A stretch of 64,000 bases of DNA from Glycomyces terrestris (GCF_003933745.1 NZ_RSEB01000001.1:806001-870000), one strand, 5' to 3'. Numbered from the stretch's first letter, positions 18,231 through 26,823 are shown. A program made the numbers and translations. The notes: generated from the sequence alone by a model not told the origin.

Positions 18231-19193
18231 ATGAAGGCGATCGTGGTCGAGCGGACCGGCGGGCCGGGCGTGATGACGCTCCTGGAGGGCGAGGACCCGG
18301 GCCCGCGGCCCGGCCAGATCGCCGTCAGGGTCGCGGCGGCCGGCGTCAACTTCATCGACGTCTACCACCGCACCGGCGCCTACGGGCTGCCCCTGCCGTT
18401 CACGCCCGGCCTTGAGGGCGGCGGGTACGTCGCGGCCCTCGGCGAGGGCGTCACCGGCTTCGCCGTCGGCGACGAGGTCGCCTGGAAGAGCGTCCCCGGG
18501 TCCTATGCGGACCTCGTCGTGGGCGACGCCGGCGAGTTCGTGCCGGTGCCCGAGAAGGTCTCGGTCGAGACCGCCGCGGCCGTCATGCTCCAGGGCCTCA
18601 CCGCGCACTACCTGTGCCACAGCGTGTACGACGTCCAGGAGGGCGACACGGTCGTCGTCCACGCCGCCGCCGGCGGCATGGGCCTGCTGCTCACCCAGAT
18701 GGTGAAGTACAAGGGCGGCAAGGTGATCGCGACGGTCTCCTCCGACGCGAAGGCGGAGCTCGCGCGCCAGAACGGCGCCGACCACGTCATGCGCTACGAG
18801 GGCTTCGGCGCCAAGGCCCGCGAGCTCACCGGCGGCGAGGGCGTCGCGGCCGTGTACGACGGCGTCGGCAAGACCACGTTCGACGAGGGCCTGGAGGCGC
18901 TGCGCCCGCGCGGCGTCATGGCCCTGTTCGGCCAGTCCAGCGGGCCCGTGCCGCCCGTCGACCCGCAGCGGCTCCACAAGGGGGGATCGCTGGTGCTCAC
19001 CCGCCCGACCCTCGGCGACTTCACGCGGACCCGCGAGGAGTACCTCGCCCGCGCCGCCGACGTCTTCCGCATGATCGAGGAGGACGACCTCCTCGTCCGC
19101 GTCGGCGAGACGTTCCGCCTCGAGGAGGCCCCGGAGGCGCACGAGGCCCTCCAGGCCCGCAGGACCACCGGGAAGCTCCTGCTCATCCCGTGA
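18231..19193 (+). CDS. Zeta-crystallin-type NADPH:quinone oxidoreductase
   Basis: A 320-residue member of the zinc-independent MDR family, similar in layout to E. coli QorA. It reduces quinones by one electron with NADPH. GVNFIDVYHRTGAYGLPLPF is the QOR signature; VVVHAAAGGMGLLLTQMVK holds the AxxGxxG NADPH loop, and LFGQSSGPVPPVDPQRL is characteristic. No Zn-binding cysteines are seen. AAGGAG lies seven bases before the ATG. TAGGTT at 18195 is a likely -10. Its last 11 bases overlap the end of the convergent GlxA-type regulator gene. Confidence 0.92.
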   Translation: MKAIVVERTGGPGVMTLLEGEDPGPRPGQIAVRVAAAGVNFIDVYHRTGAYGLPLPFTPGLEGGGYVAALGEGVTGFAVGDEVAWKSVPGSYADLVVGDAGEFVPVPEKVSVETAAAVMLQGLTAHYLCHSVYDVQEGDTVVVHAAAGGMGLLLTQMVKYKGGKVIATVSSDAKAELARQNGADHVMRYEGFGAKARELTGGEGVAAVYDGVGKTTFDEGLEALRPRGVMALFGQSSGPVPPVDPQRLHKGGSLVLTRPTLGDFTRTREEYLARAADVFRMIEEDDLLVRVGETFRLEEAPEAHEALQARRTTGKLLLIP

Positions 19194-20160
19194 CGGCCGT
19201 CCTGAACGTCCTGCGGTAGGCGGAGGGCGAGACGCCGACCGAGGCGCGCAGGTGCTGGCGCAGCGACACGCCGGTGCCGAGCCCCGAGCGGCGCGCCACC
19301 TGGTCGACCGTGAGGTCCGTGGACTCCAGGAGGTGCCTGGCGTGCTCGACGCGCTGGCGCGTCAGCCACTGCGCCGGGCTCTGACCGGTCTCCTCGCGGA
19401 AGCGGCGCGTGAACGAGCGGCGGCTCATGTTCGCCCGGCGCGCGAGGTCGTCCACGGACAGCGGCCGGTCGAGGTTGGCGAGGGCCCAGTCGCGGGCGCC
19501 GGCGGTGCCCGCCTCCCCGGCCTCGGGCACGGGCCGCTCGATGAACTGCGCCTGGCCGCCCTCGCGCCACGGCGGGACGACGCAGCGGCGGGCCACCGCG
19601 TTCGCCACGGCGGCGCCGTAGTCGAGGCGGACCAGGTGCAGGCACAGGTCCACGGCCGCGCCCGCGCCGGCCGAGGTGAGGATGCGGCCCTCGTCGACGA
19701 AGAGCACGTCGGGGTCGACGCGGACCTTCGGGAAGCGCCGCCGCATCCGCTCGGCGAGGACCCAGTGCGTGGTGGCGGACCTCCCATCGAGGAGGCCGAG
19801 CTCGGCGAGGACGAACGCCGCCGAGCAGAACGAGACGATGCGCGCGTCGGGCCGGATCGCCGCGAACGCCTGGGCGAGGCCGCCGGGCAGCTCCCGCACG
19901 TCGCACACCGGCCCCTCGGGCTGGATCGTGGCGACCACGACCGTGTCGGCCCACGCCAGCGCCTCGGGGCCGTGCTCGACGGTGATCGCGAAGCCGCTGG
20001 AGGTGCGCACGGGCCCGCCGTCGAGGGAGCACACGCGCACCTCGTAGCGGGGCGTGAGGTCGTCGGCCGTCGCGGCGGAGAAGATCCGGTCGGGGACGCC
20101 GAGCTCGAACGCCATCACGTGGTCGAGGGCGAGGACCGCGACGCGGTGGGGAACCGTCAT
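19183..20160 (-). CDS. GlxA-family AraC-type regulator with DJ-1/PfpI domain
   Basis: A 325-residue transcription factor with an N-terminal DJ-1/PfpI-like sensor domain (residues about 5-185, including RIVSFCSAAFVLAELGLLDG and ATTHW). A C-terminal AraC double helix-turn-helix covers residues 215-315 (VDDLARRANMSRRSFTRRF and QVARRSGLGTGVSLRQHL). Such regulators often activate nearby redox or degradation genes. Both flanking genes encode MDR-type reductases: the convergent QorA-like gene and the divergently transcribed one at 20262. This suggests, as inference, that the 100-bp gap to the latter is its operator. The sensor Cys is present; its ligand is unknown. Confidence 0.92.
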   Translation of the reverse strand: MTVPHRVAVLALDHVMAFELGVPDRIFSAATADDLTPRYEVRVCSLDGGPVRTSSGFAITVEHGPEALAWADTVVVATIQPEGPVCDVRELPGGLAQAFAAIRPDARIVSFCSAAFVLAELGLLDGRSATTHWVLAERMRRRFPKVRVDPDVLFVDEGRILTSAGAGAAVDLCLHLVRLDYGAAVANAVARRCVVPPWREGGQAQFIERPVPEAGEAGTAGARDWALANLDRPLSVDDLARRANMSRRSFTRRFREETGQSPAQWLTRQRVEHARHLLESTDLTVDQVARRSGLGTGVSLRQHLRASVGVSPSAYRRTFRTAVTG

Positions 20161-20261
20161 GGCCCGATTGTTTCACATGATGGCCCTCGGGCCACTTCCC
20201 GTCGTCCGGCGCCGCGCCCAGAATGGGTCCGGTACACCGGAACTGCGGAGAGGAACCGAGA

Positions 20262-21194
20262 ATGACCACCATGCGAGCCGTGATCCAGGACGAGTTCGGC
20301 GGACCCGAGGTGCTGCGCCTCGCCGAGGTCGAGCGGCCCGAGCCGGGCCCGACCGAGGTGCTGGTGCGGGTGCGGGCCGCGGGCGTGAACCCGACCGACT
20401 GGAAGTCCCGCGAGTCCGGGGGCCTGACCGGCCTGAAGCCGCCGTTCACGCTCGGCTGGGACGTCTCGGGGACCGTCGAGGCCATCGGCGTCGGCGTGCG
20501 GCTCTACCGGCCCGGCGACGAGGTCTACGGGATGCCGCGCTTCCCGCACGAGGCGGGCGGCTACGGCCAGTACGTGACCGCGCCCGCGCGCCACTTCGAC
20601 TTCAAGCCCGCCGAACTGTCCCATGTAGAGGCCGCGGCGGTGCCGCTCACGGGGCTGACCGCGCACCAGGCGCTGGTCGACAACGCGGGCGTGCGGGCGG
20701 GGCAGCGGGTGCTCGTGCACGCCGCCGCGGGCGGCGTCGGGCACTTGGCGGTCCAGATCGCGAAGGCCAACGGCGCGTACGTGATCGGCACCGCCAGCGC
20801 CGCCAAGCACGACGTCCTGCGCTCGATCGGCGCCGACGAGGCGATCGACTACCGCACCGTCGACTTCGCGGAGGTCCTGTCGGACCTCGACGTCGTGGTC
20901 GACCCGATCGGCGGCGAGTACGCAGCGCGGTCCGCGTCGGTCCTCAAGGACGGCGGGCACCTCATGTCGGTGATCCCCGGCGAGCTCCCCGAGGCCGAGC
21001 TCGCGCGCGTGCGCGCCGGGTTCGTCCTGGTCGAGCCGGACTGGAGCGGCATGCGGGCCCTGTCGGCGCTCATCGCGGCCGGGAAGCTGCGCCCGCACGT
21101 CGCCGAGACGTACCCGCTGGAGGAGGTCGCGAAGGCCCACGAGTCGCTCCAGACCGGGCGCACCACCGGGAAGATCGTGCTCACCGTCGACTGA
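20262..21194 (+). CDS. NADP-dependent MDR oxidoreductase
   Basis: A 310-residue zinc-free MDR-family reductase. GVNPTDWKSRESGG and FTLGWDVSGTVEAIGVGV mark the catalytic domain; VLVHAAAGGVGHLAVQIAK marks the NADPH-binding loop. The ESLQTGRTTGKIVL ending is the usual C-terminal motif. The ATG at 20262 (TTMRAV) is preferred over an upstream ATG at 20223 because GAGAGGAA lies eight bases before it and conservation starts here. It is divergent from the GlxA-type regulator, which may control it. The substrate (quinone or enone) is not known. Confidence 0.92.
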   Translation: MTTMRAVIQDEFGGPEVLRLAEVERPEPGPTEVLVRVRAAGVNPTDWKSRESGGLTGLKPPFTLGWDVSGTVEAIGVGVRLYRPGDEVYGMPRFPHEAGGYGQYVTAPARHFDFKPAELSHVEAAAVPLTGLTAHQALVDNAGVRAGQRVLVHAAAGGVGHLAVQIAKANGAYVIGTASAAKHDVLRSIGADEAIDYRTVDFAEVLSDLDVVVDPIGGEYAARSASVLKDGGHLMSVIPGELPEAELARVRAGFVLVEPDWSGMRALSALIAAGKLRPHVAETYPLEEVAKAHESLQTGRTTGKIVLTVD

Positions 21195-21235
21195 CGCCGT
21201 GTCGTTTCGCGGCGGGCCTCCGGCCAGCGTGCATG

Positions 21236-21241
21236 TATAAT
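21236..21241 (+). promoter_or_regulatory. -10 element of the fitA/vapC operon (leaderless)
   Basis: Perfect TATAAT, six bases before ATG 21248. It sits inside a short quasi-palindrome (GCATG..CATGC), a plausible autoregulatory operator for the antitoxin. Confidence 0.6.
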
Positions 21242-21247
21242 GCATGC

Positions 21248-21505
21248 ATGGTGAACCTCCAGATCAGGGACGTTCCGGAGGCCCTCCGGGACCGGCTCGC
21301 CGCCACCGCCGCCTCGCGCGGCCAGTCCATGCAGTCCTATCTGATGTCCGTGCTCAAGGACGAGGCCCGGCGCTCGGCCAACGTCGAACTGCTGCGCGCC
21401 ATCGACGCGCTCGACGAGGGCGACGAGTTCAGCGGCGCCGAGATCACGGCCGAGATCGCCGCCGTGCGCGACGACCGCGACCGCCGCAACACGGAGGCCC
21501 TGTGA
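21248..21505 (+). CDS. FitA/VapB-type ribbon-helix-helix antitoxin
   Basis: An 85-residue antitoxin. The N-terminal VNLQIRDVPEALRDRLAATAA and GQSMQSYLMSVLKDEA form the ribbon-helix-helix DNA-binding dimerisation domain. The acidic C-terminal half (DALDEGDEFSGAEITAEI) should wrap around and inhibit the PIN toxin. ATG 21248 is exactly placed for leaderless initiation from a TATAAT; GTG one codon later is an alternative. The stop overlaps the toxin GTG by three bases, the usual coupling of such operons. It probably represses its own promoter together with the toxin. Confidence 0.92.
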   Translation: MVNLQIRDVPEALRDRLAATAASRGQSMQSYLMSVLKDEARRSANVELLRAIDALDEGDEFSGAEITAEIAAVRDDRDRRNTEAL

Positions 21506-21894
21506 TCGTCGTCGACGCCTCGCTCATGACCACCGCGCTCATCGAACAGCACGAGCTCGGCCGCCGGGCCCGCGCCGTCCTCTCGGACGACCCCGACTGG
21601 CACGCCCCCGACCACCTCTTCGCGGAGGTCGTCTCGGCGATCCGGGGCCGCCTCCTGGGCGCGAAGATCACGGCCGAGCGCGCCGACATCGCCGTGCGGA
21701 CCCTCGGCCGCCTCAAGATCTCCTGCGCGCCCTGGTCCGTCATCGGCGACCGCGTCTGGGAGCTCCGCGACAACCTCACCCCGTACGACGCGGCTTACAT
21801 CGCGCTGGCGGAGATCCGCGGCTGCCACCTGGTCACCACCGACCGCAAACTTGAGGGCGCGCCGAGCCGCCGCTGCCCGGTCGAGGTCCTCTCC
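21502..21894 (+). CDS. VapC/FitB-type PIN-domain toxin without its own stop codon
   Basis: PIN-domain ribonuclease toxin. Asp5 (VVDAS), Glu42, Asp96 (TPYDAAYIALA) and Asp114 (TTDRKL) complete the metal-binding acidic set. The recognisable protein ends near residue 131 (CPVEVLS). The frame has no stop there: it reads TCC TTA GTT and stays open, antisense to the ABC exporter gene, until 23739, giving 745 residues. One base further along, TAG (21896-21898) would end the protein at residue 131. The case is therefore consistent with a one-base insertion, a sequencing error or frameshifting. The exporter stop shares the same TTA. The coordinates given mark the PIN domain only. Confidence 0.75.
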
Positions 21895-23676
21895 TTAGTT
21901 CGAGCGGGTCTGCTCCACCCAGGAGCCGTGGAGCCCGGCGTAGACCGAGCCGGCCTGGGCGGCGAGTTCGGCGTGCGGGCCCTGCTGGACCAGCTCGCCG
22001 GCGTCGAACACCAGGACCTCGTCGGAGGTCTCCGCGGTCGAGAGCCGGTGCGCGATGATCACCGTGGTGCGCCCGCGCGTGACGGCGTCGAGCGCGGCCG
22101 ACAGGCGCAGCTCCGTGGCCGGGTCCACCGCGCTCGTGGCCTCGTCGAGGACGAGCAGGTCCGGGTCGGTCACGTACGCGCGCACCAGGGACACGAGCTG
22201 CCGCTCGCCGACCGACAGGTTCGCGCCGCCCTCGCCCAGCTCGGTGTCGAGCCCGGCCGGGAGCGTCTCGACCCAGTCGGCGAGCCCGAGCTCGGCGAAC
22301 GCCACGTAGATCTCGGCGTCGGTCAGCTCGGGCCGCGCGAACCGCACGTTCCGCGCCAGGGTCCCGTTGAACAGGAAGCCCTCCTGCGGCACCATCGTGA
22401 CCCGCCGCCGCAGCGACGCGAACGTGACGCCGTCCAGCGGCGTCCCGCCGAGGAGCACCCGGCCCGAGGTCGGGTCCATCAGCCGCGTCAGGAGCTTCGC
22501 GAACGTGGTCTTGCCCGAACCGGTCTCGCCCACGACGGCCACCTTCGTGTGGGCGCGGATCTCGACGTCGATGCCGTGCAGGACCTCCGCGCCGCCCGGG
22601 TACGCGAACCGGACCCCCTCGAAGCGGACCCCGAGGGGCCCCTCGGGCAGCTCGACGCCGTCGACCGGGTCGGCCACGTCGGGCGCGGTGTCGACGATGT
22701 CGAGCACGCGCCGCCAGCCCGAGACCGCATTCTGCGCCTCGTTCAGCGTCTCGGTGCCGATGACCACCGGCTGCGTGAACAGCACCACGAGGAACAGGAA
22801 CGCCGTCAGCTCCCCCACCGTCATCGAGCCGCCGGCGACCAGGAACGCGCCCAGGACGACGACGACCGCGTTGACGCCGAGGTAGACGAGCTCGCCCGCG
22901 CCGAACGACAGCGCGGAGCGGCTGATCGCGCGGGTCTGGTCGCGCCGGTGCTCCTCGATGGAGGCGTCCAGGCGCTCGCTCGTGCGCGCCCCGACCCCGT
23001 ACGCGCGCACCGTGCCCGCGCCGACGACGGACTCCGCGACCGCCGAGAGCATCGCCGAGACGCTGCGGCGCACGCTCGTGTACGCCGACGCGAGGTGCTT
23101 CTGAAGCCACTTGATCAGCCACGTCACGGGGATGAACACGATCCACACCGCGAGCGCGAGCTGCCACGAGTAGAACAGCATCACCACGGTCGCGACGATG
23201 ATCTGCGCCGTCGAGGTCACCAGGATCATGCCGCCCTGCTGGAGGAACTGGCTGATCTGGTCGATGTCGGTCGTGACGCGCGCGGTCAGCGCCCCGCGCC
23301 GCTCGGACTGCTGGTGCAGCATGGACAGGTCGTGGATGTGCCGGAACGTCTTGCGGCGCAGTTCGGAGAGCGCGTGCTCGGAGACGACGAACAGGCGCCG
23401 GTTCATGACGTAGTTCGCGAGCGTGGTCAGGATGAGCGCCGCCGTGCCGAGGGCCGCGACGGTGAACACGTACCCGAGGTCGGGGCCGCCGGGGCCGAGG
23501 AGGCCGTCGTCGAGGATCTTCTGCGCGCCCACGGGGACGACCAGGCGGCCGAGGGCGGCGACGGCGGCGAGGAACACGGTGAAGCCGAGTCCTGCGCGCA
23601 GTTCGGGCGAGAGCTGGAGGCCGCGCTTGACGGTCTCCCACGGGCCGGGCTGGCTGGGGGTCTCCTGGGCGGTCAC
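21895..23676 (-). CDS. ABC exporter half-transporter B (catalytically complete)
   Basis: A 593-residue half-transporter with a six-helix membrane domain and an ATPase domain, paired with the gene at 23673-25529. The Walker A is GETGSGKTT and Walker B LLVLDEATSAVD, with the catalytic Glu. The H-loop is VIIAHRLST. The signature is the degenerate LSVGERQ instead of LSGGQ. It starts with GTG overlapping the stop of its partner (GTGA). Heterodimeric type IV exporters (LmrCD, BmrCD, TM287/288) extrude lipids or drugs. The stop TAA is shared in opposite sense with the toxin frame. The substrate is not known. Confidence 0.93.
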   Translation of the reverse strand: MTAQETPSQPGPWETVKRGLQLSPELRAGLGFTVFLAAVAALGRLVVPVGAQKILDDGLLGPGGPDLGYVFTVAALGTAALILTTLANYVMNRRLFVVSEHALSELRRKTFRHIHDLSMLHQQSERRGALTARVTTDIDQISQFLQQGGMILVTSTAQIIVATVVMLFYSWQLALAVWIVFIPVTWLIKWLQKHLASAYTSVRRSVSAMLSAVAESVVGAGTVRAYGVGARTSERLDASIEEHRRDQTRAISRSALSFGAGELVYLGVNAVVVVLGAFLVAGGSMTVGELTAFLFLVVLFTQPVVIGTETLNEAQNAVSGWRRVLDIVDTAPDVADPVDGVELPEGPLGVRFEGVRFAYPGGAEVLHGIDVEIRAHTKVAVVGETGSGKTTFAKLLTRLMDPTSGRVLLGGTPLDGVTFASLRRRVTMVPQEGFLFNGTLARNVRFARPELTDAEIYVAFAELGLADWVETLPAGLDTELGEGGANLSVGERQLVSLVRAYVTDPDLLVLDEATSAVDPATELRLSAALDAVTRGRTTVIIAHRLSTAETSDEVLVFDAGELVQQGPHAELAAQAGSVYAGLHGSWVEQTRSN

Positions 23677-25529
23677 GCCGCGCCCTCCTCGTCGTTGAAC
23701 TCGGTGTCGAACTCGCGCTCGGCCTCGGCCCGCTCGTAGGCGGTGACGAGGTCGGCGTAGGGCTGGTGGGTGCGCAGCAGCTCGGCGTGCGGGCCGCGGG
23801 CGGTGATGCGGCCGCCTTCGAGGAAGACGACCTCGTCGGCGAGGGCGATCGTGGCGCGCCGGTAGGCGACCACGAGGACGCTCGCGGCGTCGGAGGAGTC
23901 CTTCAGTCCGGCGAGGATCTGGGACTCGACCTTCGGGTCGACGGCGCTGGTGGCGTCGTCGAGGACGAGGAGGCGGGGGTCGCCGGCGAGGGCGCGGGCG
24001 AGGGTGAGGCGCTGGCGCTGGCCGCCGGAGAGGCTGGTGCCGCGTTCGCCCACTTCGGTGTCGAGGCCGTCGTCGAGGTTGAGGACGAACTTCTCGGCGC
24101 CGGCGGCGACGAGGGCGTCCCAGAGGCGCTCGTCGTCGAGGCCGGGGCGGCCGAGGGCGAGGTTGGCGCGGACGGTGTCGTCGAAGACGAACGGGATCTG
24201 CTGGACGAGCGCGGTGGTGCGGGCGAGGCTGGCGTGGTCGAGGTCGCGCACGTCGAACCCGTCGAGGCGGACGGTGCCGCGGGTGGGGTCGATGAGGCGG
24301 GCGGCGAGGTGGGCGAGGGTGGACTTGCCGGAGCCGGTGGCGCCGACGAGGGCGACGGTGGTGCCGGGCTCGACGCTGAAGGTGACCTCGCGGAGGGCTT
24401 CGTGTCCGTCGGGGTAGGCGTAGGCGACGGCGTCGAACTCGAGTCGGGCGGGGGCGGTGCTCGGCGGGAGCTCCTCGTAGCCGTAGGCCATGTCGCCGGT
24501 GGCGGAGAGGACGTGGTCGACGCGGGCGCGGCCGACGACGGAGGCGGGCAGGTCGCCGAGGACCCAGCCGATGGCGCGCACGGGGAACGCGAGGACGGAG
24601 AACATGAAGGAGACGGTGACGAGCTGCTCGAGGTCGATCGCGCCGGCCTCGAAGCGGGCGAGGCCGACGAGGAGCGCGACGAGGACGGCGATCTCGGGGA
24701 GGCCGGAGATCGCGGGCTCGAACGCGGCGCGCAGGCGCCCGACGCCGATCATGGCGTCGCGCAGTTCGGTGGCGGAGGCGCTGAACCGCTCGGTCTCGGC
24801 GGCCTCGCGGCCCATGGCCTTGACGACCAGCGCGCCGTCGAAGGACTCGTGGCCGACGGCGGAGACCTCGGCGCGCAGCTCCTGGGCGCGCTTGGCGCGC
24901 GGGGCCATCCTGGTGGCGAAGACGGCGTTGAGGGCGAACAGGGCCGGGAACATGCCGAGGGCGACGAGCGCGATGGCCCAGTCGATGGTGAAGAACGCGA
25001 TCATGGCGACGACGACCATGAAGAGGGTGCCGCAGGCGAACGGCAGCGGCGCGAGGGGGCGGGTGGCGGCCTCGACGTCGGCGTTCGCGTTGGAGAGCAG
25101 GGTCCCGGTGGGGTGCTTCTGGTGCCAGGAGACGGGGAGGGCGAGGTAGCGGCGGGTGATCCGGCGGCGCCACTCGGCCTGGACGCCGAATTGCATGACG
25201 CCGGCGCCGATGCGCCTGGCGCACATGGAGGAGAAGCGGATGATCGAGGTGCCGAGGAGGGCGGCGACGCCGAGGAGGACGGTGCCGAGGGCGACCTCGC
25301 CGCTCTCGTAGGCGGGGACGGCGATCCCGGCGACGACCCAGCCGATGACGTAGGAGAGCAGGAGGGTCATGCCGGTGTTGATCATGGCGCCGGCCGCGCC
25401 GACGGCGAAGGGCTTGGGTTTGATCCGGATCATGTCGCCGATGTTCCGCAGGCCCCGTCCGAGGAGGTGCTCGTCGGCGCCTGCGGCGAGGTCGTCGGGG
25501 TCGGCGGCGGCGCCGGTGGGCAGCGTCAT
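23673..25529 (-). CDS. ABC exporter half-transporter A (degenerate ATP site)
   Basis: First gene of the exporter pair, 618 residues: six membrane helices after a 40-residue N-terminus, then an ATPase domain. Walker A is GATGSGKST and the signature is canonical LSGGQRQRLTL. The catalytic Glu is Asp (LLVLDDATSAVD), and the H-loop His is Tyr (VVAYRRATI). With partner B, one composite ATP site is fully canonical (Walker motifs of B, signature of A). The other is degenerate (Walker motifs of A, signature of B), the classical asymmetric exporter. ATG at 25529 has GGAG eight bases upstream. A G-quadruplex-containing repeat lies about 100-150 bases upstream on the coding strand. Confidence 0.93.
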   Translation of the reverse strand: MTLPTGAAADPDDLAAGADEHLLGRGLRNIGDMIRIKPKPFAVGAAGAMINTGMTLLLSYVIGWVVAGIAVPAYESGEVALGTVLLGVAALLGTSIIRFSSMCARRIGAGVMQFGVQAEWRRRITRRYLALPVSWHQKHPTGTLLSNANADVEAATRPLAPLPFACGTLFMVVVAMIAFFTIDWAIALVALGMFPALFALNAVFATRMAPRAKRAQELRAEVSAVGHESFDGALVVKAMGREAAETERFSASATELRDAMIGVGRLRAAFEPAISGLPEIAVLVALLVGLARFEAGAIDLEQLVTVSFMFSVLAFPVRAIGWVLGDLPASVVGRARVDHVLSATGDMAYGYEELPPSTAPARLEFDAVAYAYPDGHEALREVTFSVEPGTTVALVGATGSGKSTLAHLAARLIDPTRGTVRLDGFDVRDLDHASLARTTALVQQIPFVFDDTVRANLALGRPGLDDERLWDALVAAGAEKFVLNLDDGLDTEVGERGTSLSGGQRQRLTLARALAGDPRLLVLDDATSAVDPKVESQILAGLKDSSDAASVLVVAYRRATIALADEVVFLEGGRITARGPHAELLRTHQPYADLVTAYERAEAEREFDTEFNDEEGAA

Positions 25530-25630
25530 CAGGTCTCCGGTGGGTGGGTGGCTCCGGGCAGGTTCCTAGCCGCTCGGCAAGCGGCCGCTTGCAATCATGC
25601 CTCGCGCCGCCGACACTCGCCAACCCCATT

Positions 25631-25680
25631 GAGAGCTGAAGGCCGTATTGCCATCCCAAGCCCCCACCCACCCAGAGGGG
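25631..25680 (-). repeat. Dispersed 50-bp repeat with G-quadruplex motif, copy 1
   Basis: On the minus strand this 50-bp element matches 63437-63486 (+) at 43 of 50 aligned positions. It carries four G-runs (GGGTGGGTGGGGGCTTGGG) with loops of 1, 1 and 3 bases, the arrangement of a very stable G-quadruplex. It sits in the ~390-bp gap between hisF and the ABC exporter genes. The rest of that gap (25530-25916) is G+C-rich with a twice-repeated GCCGCGTGCCCGGC; I see no gene in it. Confidence 0.7.
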
Positions 25681-25916
25681 AACCGTAGGCGCGATCCTTG
25701 CCGACGGGACCGACGAAAACCCCGCCCCCGGACGAAGGTGTCACCCGAAGGGGGACACGGCCGTTGCCATGATCACAGGCACGGCGGCGCCGCGTGCCCG
25801 GCTGCGCGGCGGGATCGCGGATCGCGACGGGCGGCGGGGCGGTGTGCCCGCGAAGCCGCGTGCCCGGCGGGGCCGCGTCCCGGTCCGCTTCTCGCAGAAC
25901 CGGATCCGGCTCCGCC

Positions 25917-26678
25917 TCAGCGGACCGGGTGGCCGGCGCGCTTGAGTTCGAGCTTGACCTCGCCGATGGCGACGTCGCCGAAGTGGAAGATCGAGGCGGC
26001 GAGGACCGCGTCGGCGCCCGCGTCGACCGCGGGCGGGAAGTGCGCGGCCGCGCCGGCGCCGCCGGAGGCGATGAGCGGCACGTCGACCGCGGCCCGCACC
26101 GCGGCGATGAGCGGGAGGTCGAAGCCGGCCTTGGTGCCGTCGGCGTCGATCGAGTTGAGGAGGATCTCCCCCGCGCCGAGCTCCGCGGCCCGCGCGCACC
26201 ACGCGACCGCGTCGATGCCGGTGCGCCGCCGCCCGCCGTGGGTCGTGACCTCCCAGCCCGAGTCGGTCCCGGCACCGGAGGCGACGTCGGCGGAGAGCAC
26301 CAGGACCTGGTTGCCGAAGCGGTCGGCGATCTCGGCGATGACCTCGGGCCGCGCGATCGCGGCGGTGTTCACGCCGACCTTGTCGGCGCCGGCGCGCAGC
26401 AGCCGGTCCACGTCGTCGGCGGTGCGCACGCCGCCGCCGACGGTCAGCGGGATGAAGACCTGCTCGGCGGTGCGCGCCACGACGTCCATCATGGTCCCGC
26501 GGTCGTCGCTGGAGGCGGTGACGTCGAGGAAGGTGAGCTCGTCGGCGCCGGCCGCGTCGTAGGCCGCGGCGAGCTCGACCGGGTCGCCCGCGTCGCGCAG
26601 GTTCTCGAAGTTCACGCCCTTGACGACCCGCCCCGCGTCCACGTCCAGGCAGGGGATCACACGCACCGCAACAGTCAC
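25917..26678 (-). CDS. hisF: Imidazole glycerol phosphate synthase, cyclase subunit
   Basis: Makes imidazole glycerol phosphate and AICAR from PRFAR using ammonia delivered by HisH. A 253-residue TIM barrel with [17 protein letters not shown] (catalytic Asp11), [43 protein letters not shown] and the second phosphate loop SGGAGAA. Both barrel halves are intact. GTG 26678 is preceded by TAGTCT at a six-base spacing, so it is probably leaderless. It is divergent from a membrane protein/TetR unit whose operators begin 58 bp upstream. The nearest his gene is hisI, 10 kb away. Confidence 0.96.
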   Translation of the reverse strand: MTVAVRVIPCLDVDAGRVVKGVNFENLRDAGDPVELAAAYDAAGADELTFLDVTASSDDRGTMMDVVARTAEQVFIPLTVGGGVRTADDVDRLLRAGADKVGVNTAAIARPEVIAEIADRFGNQVLVLSADVASGAGTDSGWEVTTHGGRRRTGIDAVAWCARAAELGAGEILLNSIDADGTKAGFDLPLIAAVRAAVDVPLIASGGAGAAAHFPPAVDAGADAVLAASIFHFGDVAIGEVKLELKRAGHPVR

Positions 26679-26684
26679 GCGGCC

Positions 26685-26690
26685 AGACTA
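26685..26690 (-). promoter_or_regulatory. -10 element of hisF (leaderless)
   Basis: TAGTCT on the minus strand, six bases before GTG 26678. Confidence 0.5.
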
Positions 26691-26735
26691 CCGTGCGGCG
26701 GGCGCGGTGGCGTCGGCCATATTTCCCGCCGCAGT

Positions 26736-26751
26736 CTTGAACATGTTCAAG
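26736..26751. promoter_or_regulatory. TetR operator, site 1 (perfect 16-bp palindrome)
   Basis: CTTGAACATGTTCAAG is perfectly symmetric. Its TTGAAC (26737-26742) also reads as a -35 hexamer; 17 bases on, TACGTT (26760-26765) fits TAnnnT. Binding here would block the promoter of the membrane protein/tetR unit. Confidence 0.75.
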
Positions 26752-26773
26752 AAACTGCGTACGTTGAGCATAA

Positions 26774-26793
26774 GAGTTGAACATGTTCAACTC
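26774..26793. promoter_or_regulatory. TetR operator, site 2 (perfect 20-bp palindrome)
   Basis: GAGTTGAACATGTTCAACTC is perfectly symmetric and shares its 14-bp core with site 1. The centres are 40 bp apart, close to four helical turns. It covers the predicted transcription start. Confidence 0.75.
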
Positions 26794-26823
26794 AGGAACT
26801 CCCCCAACGAACGGAGCACTGTC

